Source of the DNA: Candidatus Poribacteria bacterium
Lineage (GTDB): Bacteria; Poribacteria; WGA-4E; GCA-2687025
NCBI GenBank assembly: GCA_028818695.1
Contig: JAPPNK010000027.1
Span: 1 to 25,988, forward strand
Direction: 5' to 3'
DNA: 25,988 nt
The notes under the pieces are model-generated. The model did not search any database. It was not told the DNA's origin and was given only the letters and a program-made list of their open reading frames with translations. The position numbers and the translations under genes are program-made. Below, in pieces: positions 20,573 through 25,988 of the stretch (its first letter is position 1; the number at the start of each line of letters is the position of its first letter).

Positions 20573-21562
20573 TTGAATTCGCCTGTTGAATCGGAATGCG
20601 CCGCCGTGTGCGTCGGCGAGCGGGAAAACGAGCTGGTCGCCGCCGAATGCGCCGCTTTGACAGGCGCCATGCCCGACCGCGCCTTGACGCATGCTGTCGC
20701 CCGAAACGCCGACATACGCCGAATACCGCGCGCCGCCTATCTGCGCTTCGGCGTCCGCGTCGTCGCCGAAGCGCCTGATCTGGGCGCGCTTTGCCGGCAA
20801 CTGCGCGCCTGTTCCTTTCGCGCAGACGGCTTCCGTATCGAGTTTTGCCGGCTCGACCCTGACGCGCCTTTAAAGAGAACAGAAGCGGTCCCCGCCGCCG
20901 CGAACGCGATCGATGGACGCCCTAATCTTTCCAATCCGTCCGAGCGTTTTCTGCTTGCGGCGATGGGCGGGTCGGTCTTATTTGGACGGATTGAGACGGA
21001 GCCGAACCGATCCTATGAAACGCATCAGCGGAAGCCGCGCCGGATGTCCAGCTCGCTGCCGCCTCGGCTGGCGCGGGCGATGGCGAACCTTGCGCCGGAC
21101 GCGCGGACGCTCATCGACCCGTGCTGCGGCTCAGGCTCGATTCTGCTGGAGGCGGCGGCGCTGGGCATGCGCGCTGTCGGCTGCGACCTGAACCCGAAGA
21201 TGGTCGGGATGACGCTTGAAAACGCGCGCCATTTCGGGTATGAGATTGAGGCGTTTAAGGCGGACGCGCGAACGCTTCGCCGTCGCGCGGACGTTGTCTC
21301 GACCGACCTGCCGTACGGCAAGAATCTTCAGGCGGACGCGGCGAATCTTCAAGCGATTGCGGCGAATGCGGCGCGCCTCGCCCCTATGGCTGTCATTGCC
21401 GCCGGCGCCGACATACGCCCGTGGATGCGCGCCGCCGGCTTTGCGGACGCCCGCGTTTACAAGGTTCCCAAAAACGCCCATTTTGCGCGGTATATCCACA
21501 CAGGCGTCTCCCGTTGGAAACCGTCTATATTAAAAGGAGCGGCCGATGCGCGGCGCGAATGA
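20573..21562 (+). CDS. Trm11/TrmG10-like RNA N2-guanine methyltransferase
   Basis: This is a 329-residue Rossmann-fold SAM-dependent methyltransferase. The catalytic half shows RRMSSSLPPRLARAMANLA (about 156-174), characteristic of the Trm11/TrmG10 group, then SAM motif I DPCCGSGSILLEAA (182-195), the ribose-binding acidic residue in GCDLNPKM (D205), and the amino-methyltransferase motif DLPYG (245-249, a variant of DPPY). The N-terminal ~130 residues would hold the THUMP-type RNA-binding part but are too diverged for me to confirm. The most probable substrate is a guanosine of tRNA (position 10 in the archaeal and eukaryotic relatives). The start is uncertain: TTG at 20573 has no good ribosome site, and the first internal Met is residue 33. 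The 3' end overlaps the MFS gene by 17 bp. Confidence 0.78.
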   Translation: MNSPVESECAAVCVGERENELVAAECAALTGAMPDRALTHAVARNADIRRIPRAAYLRFGVRVVAEAPDLGALCRQLRACSFRADGFRIEFCRLDPDAPLKRTEAVPAAANAIDGRPNLSNPSERFLLAAMGGSVLFGRIETEPNRSYETHQRKPRRMSSSLPPRLARAMANLAPDARTLIDPCCGSGSILLEAAALGMRAVGCDLNPKMVGMTLENARHFGYEIEAFKADARTLRRRADVVSTDLPYGKNLQADAANLQAIAANAARLAPMAVIAAGADIRPWMRAAGFADARVYKVPKNAHFARYIHTGVSRWKPSILKGAADARRE

Positions 21563-22859
21563 AGCGGACCCGCCTCGATCTGAATGGCGGCGCGCGGCTT
21601 TCAGAGTGTGCTGGGGTTTGACAGCCGTTTACAACATCGCATGGGGCGTTCTCATGCCGATGCGCAACCTGTACTTCCGCGAATCCTGGATCAACCTGCG
21701 CTTTGAGCAGATCGGCTGGCTCGGATTCATACGCGCCAGCGCGATGATTATTTGTCCGCCGCTTTTCGGGGCGGCGACCGATCGGCAGGGAAGGCGGCGT
21801 CCATGGATACTCGCCGGGTTTGCGATGTCATGCGCCGTGACGCTTCAATATATTCTCGCGCGCGGGTTCTGGACATTCGCGTTCATCGTGTTTTTAGGCA
21901 CAGCCAGTTTCGTCGCCTACCATCTCAACATCAACGCGCTGGCGACGATGACGCTGGACGATCGGGCGCGCGGACGCCAATTCGGACAATACCGCGTCAG
22001 CGGCAGCGTCGGGTACGCGCTGGGAAGCTCGCTTTTGATCCCGCTTGTCATGCGCGACCCGACCTACGCCGTTGCGTTCATATGCATCGCGGGGCTGTAT
22101 CTGATCTGCGCCGTCGGCGCGGGAGGGGCGCTGCGCGATCCGCCCATGAACGAGGACGAAGGGCGCGGATGGGGCTACTGGCGCGATGTGTTGAAACAAC
22201 GCAATCTGGTCGCGTTGTATGTGTGCTTCGCGGTTGGGAGCGTCGGCTCTTCGATGGGAATGGAGTTTTTTACAAACCATCTGGAAGAGACGTTCGGGAT
22301 GACAAAATCGTCCATCGGGCGCATCGTCTCGCTGCAGGCGGTCTTTGAGATTCCGCCGCTCATCCTGCTCGGCTGGTTCTCCGACAAATGGGGGCGCAAG
22401 CCGATCTTGATTGGGGCGACCCTTGCGGGCGCGGTTCGCTGGGCGCTGATTGGCTGGACAAACACGCCTGCGTGGATCGTCTTCGCGCAGAGCCTTTGGG
22501 GTCTCAGTTTTTCCGGGTTCACGGTCGGCGTGGCGCTCATCGCAGACCATGCGCCTCCAAGCGCGCGGGGGAGCGCGTTGGGGCTGTTCCAGCTTTCCTG
22601 GGCGTTGGGCTATTCGATTGGCCCGCCCATCGGCGGTTATCTCGCCGACAGGCAGGGGCTTTCCGTTGTGTTTCTCATGGCGGGCTGTATCGCTGCGGCG
22701 TCTGCTCTTGGGTTGGCTCTCTTTTTAAAGAACCGCGTTATAGATCCTCTTCATCCGGGTCAAGATCAAGATCAAAGTCCGTCTCCATGTCAAGATCCGG
22801 ATCGTCCTGAACCGGCGAAGAAGCCGGGGCGGGAGCGGGCGGAGGCGGCGAACCCTTGA
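21546..22859 (+). CDS. Major facilitator superfamily transporter
   Basis: This 437-residue inner-membrane transporter has about twelve hydrophobic segments. Both copies of MFS motif A, in the loops between helices 2-3 and 8-9, are visible: GAATDRQGRRRP (75-86) and GWFSDKWGRKP (276-286). The segment GQYRVSGSVGYALGS (147-161) recalls nucleoside/sugar-proton symporter-like MFS members, but the substrate cannot be named. The ATG at 21546 has an excellent ribosome site, AAAAGGAG (21532-21539), with 6-nt spacing, and lies inside the end of the methyltransferase gene. The last ~40 residues (after FLKNRVI) are hydrophilic, rich in Asp, Gln and Pro, and are encoded entirely within the overlap with the convergent gene, so this tail is probably dispensable. 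Confidence 0.9.
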   Translation: MRGANEADPPRSEWRRAAFRVCWGLTAVYNIAWGVLMPMRNLYFRESWINLRFEQIGWLGFIRASAMIICPPLFGAATDRQGRRRPWILAGFAMSCAVTLQYILARGFWTFAFIVFLGTASFVAYHLNINALATMTLDDRARGRQFGQYRVSGSVGYALGSSLLIPLVMRDPTYAVAFICIAGLYLICAVGAGGALRDPPMNEDEGRGWGYWRDVLKQRNLVALYVCFAVGSVGSSMGMEFFTNHLEETFGMTKSSIGRIVSLQAVFEIPPLILLGWFSDKWGRKPILIGATLAGAVRWALIGWTNTPAWIVFAQSLWGLSFSGFTVGVALIADHAPPSARGSALGLFQLSWALGYSIGPPIGGYLADRQGLSVVFLMAGCIAAASALGLALFLKNRVIDPLHPGQDQDQSPSPCQDPDRPEPAKKPGRERAEAANP

Positions 22860-23772
22860 ACTGCGACGGCGGAGTATAGCCCGTGTAATCGTCTGCGGCG
22901 ACCTCGTTGCGCAGCGTTCCAATGCCCTCAATCGTCACCTGGCACATGTCGCCGGGGCGCAGATAGCGCGGCGGGTCTTTGAAGGCGCCGACTCCGCCCG
23001 GCGTTCCCGTCAAAATGACCGTTCCCGGCAGCAGCGTCATGCTGTGCGACAGATACGAGATGAGCGTCGGCACATCGAAGATGAGATTCTGCGTGTTGGA
23101 GGACTGAACCGCTTCGCCGTTCAATACGAATGCGATGTCAAGCGAGTTTGGGTCGATGCCGACCGCCGCATACGGCCCGATCGGACAAAAGGAGTCGAAC
23201 GATTTGCCGCGCGACCATTGCCCGCTTGGACCTTCCAGCTGCGCGTCGCGCGCGCTCACATCATGCGCGCAGGTGTAATACGCGACGCTGTCGAGCGCGT
23301 TGGCGGGGGACGCGTTCACGACCTTCCGCCCGATGACGACCGCCAGTTCCGCCTCGTAGTCGACGCAGCTCGGCGCCATATGCGGCAGTACGATCGCGTC
23401 CTCGTGCCCGACGACGGAGGCGGGAAACTTCACAAAGACGGTCGGCTCGGTCGGCTGCGGCATGGTCGGCTTGCCGTCCTCTTCATTTTTCGCGTTCACC
23501 TCGCCCAGATGGTCCTGGTAGTTCATACCGATGGCGAGTACGACGGGCGGGCGGCTGACGGGCGGCAGTATCATGCCCGGCTCCGCTTGGAACGGGTCGC
23601 CGCCTCCGCCGTCTTCTAGCGCTCTCATGAGCGACGGATAGTAGCTTGGGTCATGTTCAGGGGGGAGTTCTGCGAGCAGTCCGCCGGAGGCGCGCCCGGC
23701 GGCGTCTGAGCGTTCGACTTCGCCCCATGCGGGCAGGCCGTTGTCTCCCATAAATCGCACAAATTGCGGCAT
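22738..23772 (-). CDS. Fumarylacetoacetate hydrolase family protein
   Basis: This 344-residue protein belongs to the FAH family, whose members hydrolyse, decarboxylate or hydrate small beta-diketo/enol acids using a divalent metal. Family marks are VVLAIGMNYQDH (77-88), the metal ligands E140 and E142 in VDYEAELAVVIG, D171 in the CAHDVSARD segment, K190 in SRGKSFDSFCPIGP, and TGTPGGVGAF (255-264). The actual substrate (acylpyruvate, ureidoglycolate, homoprotocatechuate-type and others) cannot be told. GGAG (complement of 23782-23785) lies 9 nt before the ATG. After the FAH core ends near PPSQF there is an extra tail of about 37 residues, first Pro/Ala-rich and then strongly acidic (DLDMETDFDLDLDPDEEDL). 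This tail coincides with the 122-bp antisense overlap with the MFS gene and is unlike the family. Confidence 0.9.
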   Translation of the reverse strand: MPQFVRFMGDNGLPAWGEVERSDAAGRASGGLLAELPPEHDPSYYPSLMRALEDGGGGDPFQAEPGMILPPVSRPPVVLAIGMNYQDHLGEVNAKNEEDGKPTMPQPTEPTVFVKFPASVVGHEDAIVLPHMAPSCVDYEAELAVVIGRKVVNASPANALDSVAYYTCAHDVSARDAQLEGPSGQWSRGKSFDSFCPIGPYAAVGIDPNSLDIAFVLNGEAVQSSNTQNLIFDVPTLISYLSHSMTLLPGTVILTGTPGGVGAFKDPPRYLRPGDMCQVTIEGIGTLRNEVAADDYTGYTPPSQFKGSPPPPAPAPASSPVQDDPDLDMETDFDLDLDPDEEDL

Positions 23773-23868
23773 CGTTTCTTTCTCCAGATGCGTCGCCTTA
23801 TCTATTAGACGCCCGCAGTATAACGCTTGGCGGAGGCTGCGTCAAGCCGCCTGCTATCCCAAGACGTC

Positions 23869-23893
23869 ATTCCCGCGCAAGCGGGAATCCAGA
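23869..23893 (+). repeat. Palindromic repeat (ATTCCC-N8-GGGAAT type), left copy
   Basis: ATTCCCGC-GCAA-GCGGGAAT (23869-23888) is a perfect 8-bp stem with a GCAA loop, followed by CCAGA. It fits the pattern ATTCCC-N8-GGGAAT known for Neisseria dRS3 elements and similar dispersed repeats in other bacteria. The 23 bases 23871-23893 recur in reverse orientation at 25955-25977, on the other side of the defence gene. It lies in the 212-bp gap between the two - strand genes and could also act as a bidirectional RNA hairpin. Confidence 0.8.
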
Positions 23894-23984
23894 GTTTTCT
23901 CCGACAGCCTCCGTATTCCAAAACGGCTCAAAATCATCGTCTATAGAGACTGCTGCTGTCGAGATCGCTGTCGGTGTAGCTCGC

Positions 23985-25811
23985 CTAGCTGAAGGGACCG
24001 CGAAATATTTCCGTTCCGTTGCCTAGATTCTTGCCCATGGCGTTTCCGATCAGATCAAGAAGCGCCTGCCCACGCTTCACAAAAAATTGGGCGAAGTTGT
24101 CCGCTTTCAAGCTTTCAGGATCGATCCAATGCTTTCTCAAAATGCTGTCCAACGCGGTTTCGTTGATGTAATTTTTGTCGAGAAAGCGGGCGAGATAAGC
24201 GGACGGGGCGCTTCCGCTTATCTTGCCGTTGGTGGTTGCATCAATGGCGGTCTTATTGATGATAGAGTCAACAATCTTTGAGTCGACATCAGGGCAGTAC
24301 TTTTTGAACCACGCGCGCGGAAAAATATGGTGGATATCGACATTTCCTCCATCCCGCATCTTGTCCGAAATCTTATCTTCGGTGCGCCAGTCTGCCGCAT
24401 CGTTTTTCATCTGAAGAGCGAAGATGCCTTTGTAGGCGGCGCTGGTGCGCGTCCGCAGCGCCAACAGGCGTTCTGGGATAATGTTGGCTTCGCGTATCAA
24501 CGTCGGATCGCTGCCACCGCGGATAAAACCGGGCGTTTCGCGCAGGTCTCGGCTAAATAACGCCTCCGTCCCGCTGCTGTATGATTCGCTGAAGACGCCG
24601 CACCAGAACCAGCGCTCCAGTCGGTCGAGGGCGTTTGCATTATCCAGATCAGCTCCCATCTCAACATAAAGAACCGCCAGCGGAACCAGCTGCGTTTGAT
24701 AGGGAATGTCCTTGTCCCTGTAGATGCAAAGACGCCTCAAAAACTTGGCGGCTTCGAGAAATCCTATTTGAACCAGATCCGCCCATTCATTGTATTCGAC
24801 AAGCTCCAAATTCAGAATGTCCCGCCGCCGGCATCCGATGGATGGAGCTTCATTTTCTGGTCTGTTCCTCGCAGTATGCTTGCGCCATTTCTCTTGCGTT
24901 GCGAGCAGCGCGACCGCCTGTAAAAAGTGGTCCGACTTGACCTTTGTGAGCGTGTTGTACTCCTTTTTCATGCTCTTGTAGCGTTTATCCCAATCGTCGC
25001 GCAGGGAGAAGTCCTCGCTTTCAGCGGCAAAGGAGGCGGTGACCAGCTCAAACACGGTCAGATCAACTCCGCCCGTGTTCACTTTTTCAAAGATGGTACA
25101 GACGGCCTCTTTCGGCGTCTCATTCGTCATTCGAATCACAGGCAATTTGTACTTAAGAAAGTTTTTGACCACTTTTTCGTGGAAATCATCGTAAAACTTA
25201 TTCGCATTGCCTGCAGGTTGAGATATTTGATCTTGATTTTCCCAAAACCGCTGGTATTCCGTCATCCATACCCGGCATTCCCGATCATCGAAGATTCGAT
25301 CTACAGGAAACATGCACTGCTGATATTCTTTTTCAGGAGTGGAAAGGTCCAGCTCAGTTTCCCGCCGAAAATTTCTTTTGACGATGCGATTTTCTGGGAC
25401 GCTCAATATAGCGTCTTCCCGATCCGTGTTCTTGTCCAGAGCCTTTTTCATGTCGATGTAGTAATGACGGGATATGCTTTGCTTTTGATTGCTCTTCGTT
25501 TTGACAGGCTCTTTGCAGACGACAGCTTGGTAAAGCGACGTGATGCGTTGCTGACCGTCCAGCAGATAATGCTTCGGCTCGATTCCGTTCGGCTCTATTC
25601 CTTCAATGGGGCGGTGGCTGAACTTGATCTGGGAGCCTGCCTCTAGCGTCATGATGATGCCGACAGGAAAACCACGCGACACGCTGGCAAGCAATCCTCT
25701 AATCTGATCATTGTCCCATACCCATCCGCGCTGAAAATCGGGGAGCTGAAGACGACATTTTTTTGCGTCTTCGAGCAGCTTATCTAATTCGATGGGATGC
25801 GTTTCAAACAT
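23985..25811 (-). CDS. DUF262-DUF1524 protein, GmrSD-type restriction nuclease
   Basis: This 608-residue fusion resembles GmrSD/BrxU-type (type IV) restriction enzymes, which cleave phage DNA carrying modified cytosines. The N-terminal DUF262 (GmrS-like, ParB-fold) half has LPDFQRGWVWDNDQI (about 23-37), the nucleotide-pocket motif LLDGQQR (83-89) and IFEKVNTGG (240-248). The C-terminal DUF1524 (GmrD-like, His-Me finger/HNH) half has DIHHIFPRAWF (492-502) and SIINKTAIDATTNGKIS (516-532), with the expected His and Asn residues. A TTG at 25814 extends the frame by one codon; I chose the ATG at 25811. Base composition is visibly lower in GC than every other gene here, codon choice is more mixed, and it is bracketed by inverted repeats, all suggesting transfer. 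No partner gene is visible, so it is probably a stand-alone system. Target specificity is unknown. Confidence 0.87.
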   Translation of the reverse strand: MFETHPIELDKLLEDAKKCRLQLPDFQRGWVWDNDQIRGLLASVSRGFPVGIIMTLEAGSQIKFSHRPIEGIEPNGIEPKHYLLDGQQRITSLYQAVVCKEPVKTKSNQKQSISRHYYIDMKKALDKNTDREDAILSVPENRIVKRNFRRETELDLSTPEKEYQQCMFPVDRIFDDRECRVWMTEYQRFWENQDQISQPAGNANKFYDDFHEKVVKNFLKYKLPVIRMTNETPKEAVCTIFEKVNTGGVDLTVFELVTASFAAESEDFSLRDDWDKRYKSMKKEYNTLTKVKSDHFLQAVALLATQEKWRKHTARNRPENEAPSIGCRRRDILNLELVEYNEWADLVQIGFLEAAKFLRRLCIYRDKDIPYQTQLVPLAVLYVEMGADLDNANALDRLERWFWCGVFSESYSSGTEALFSRDLRETPGFIRGGSDPTLIREANIIPERLLALRTRTSAAYKGIFALQMKNDAADWRTEDKISDKMRDGGNVDIHHIFPRAWFKKYCPDVDSKIVDSIINKTAIDATTNGKISGSAPSAYLARFLDKNYINETALDSILRKHWIDPESLKADNFAQFFVKRGQALLDLIGNAMGKNLGNGTEIFRGPFS

Positions 25812-25853
25812 CAATCGCTTTCTTTGAAAACTCTTCTTTATTTGACGAGTCTA

Positions 25854-25882
25854 ATCATACCGCCATGCGCGTTGATTGTCAA
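25854..25882 (-). promoter_or_regulatory. Near-consensus sigma70-type promoter for the DUF262 gene
   Basis: Reading the - strand, TTGACA (complement of 25877-25882) is a perfect -35 and TATGAT (complement of 25854-25859) is a 5/6 match to the -10. They are separated by exactly 17 bp and lie about 40 bp upstream of the ATG. This is by far the best promoter in the window and implies that the defence gene carries its own housekeeping-type promoter. Confidence 0.75.
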
Positions 25883-25954
25883 CCTGCAGTTCTTCTGCCT
25901 TACGTCTTTTCTCGGACATGCCTGAATGCGAACGCGGACGGTTTCTGCGGCGCC

Positions 25955-25977
25955 TCTGGATTCCCGCTTGCGCGGGA
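25955..25977 (-). repeat. Palindromic repeat, right copy in inverted orientation
   Basis: TCTGGATTCCCGC-TTGC-GCGGGA is the exact reverse complement of 23871-23893. The outer base of the stem is mismatched here (GCGGGAGT rather than GCGGGAAT). With the left copy it brackets a 2.1-kb stretch that contains only the DUF262-DUF1524 gene and its promoter. Confidence 0.8.
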
Positions 25978-25988
25978 GTATCTGTGTT

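Noticed and set aside
19667-20800. Long - strand open frame (377 codons) opposite the PorV-like gene
   Set aside because: The + strand protein has a signal peptide, family motifs and a barrel-type C-terminus; the antisense frame has none.

Overview
This window is a GC-rich bacterial chromosome segment, starting at what looks like a contig edge with 51 consecutive C. The gene set points to a Gram-negative organism: a signal-peptide-bearing giant surface or secreted protein, a beta-barrel PorV/PorQ-like outer membrane protein, and a C-terminal FlgD-Ig/type IX-sorting-like domain. This combination is typical of FCB-group and related uncultured lineages such as Candidatus Poribacteria. The phylum is my inference and is not settled by anything in the sequence alone.

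Layout. Positions 508-6259 hold a compact fatty-acid-synthesis operon, all on the + strand: yceD (DUF177), rpmF, fabH, fabD, fabG, acpP, fabF, then folK. The genes are tightly spaced or overlapping, with an internal promoter candidate in front of acpP. The plsX gene that usually sits between rpmF and fabH is absent. Positions 6411-18326 are one gene for a 3,971-residue exported protein, 46% of the window. It has a signal peptide, an N-terminal FlgD-Ig-like domain, about 34 Ig-like modules of roughly 103 residues, and a C-terminal sorting-type domain. I found no cysteine in its translation. Its middle was built by nested duplication: a 1,542-bp five-module block and a 618-bp two-module block are arranged A-BBBB-A-BB, followed by a degenerate last A module and one more B, with stretches of up to about 410 bp identical between copies.

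The giant gene is followed at once by a membrane-anchored protein of unknown function with a cysteine-rich C-terminal half (18345-19622), whose start codon lies in a small hairpin. That gene overlaps by 4 bp the gene for a PorV/PorQ-like outer membrane protein (19619-20554). I read these three as an export/surface-display operon: cargo, an unknown partner, and a barrel that may recognise the sorting domain. Next come a Trm11/TrmG10-like methyltransferase (20573-21562) and an MFS transporter (21546-22859). The transporter runs convergently into a fumarylacetoacetate-hydrolase-family gene on the - strand (22738-23772), with a 122-bp overlap of coding sequence.

The last region (about 23.87-25.98 kb) carries a single - strand gene for a DUF262-DUF1524 (GmrSD-type) protein, a probable modification-dependent phage-defence nuclease. 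It has visibly lower GC than its neighbours and its own near-consensus sigma70-type promoter. It is flanked by two inverted copies of a 23-nt palindromic repeat of the ATTCCC-N8-GGGAAT type. This looks like an acquired defence insertion.
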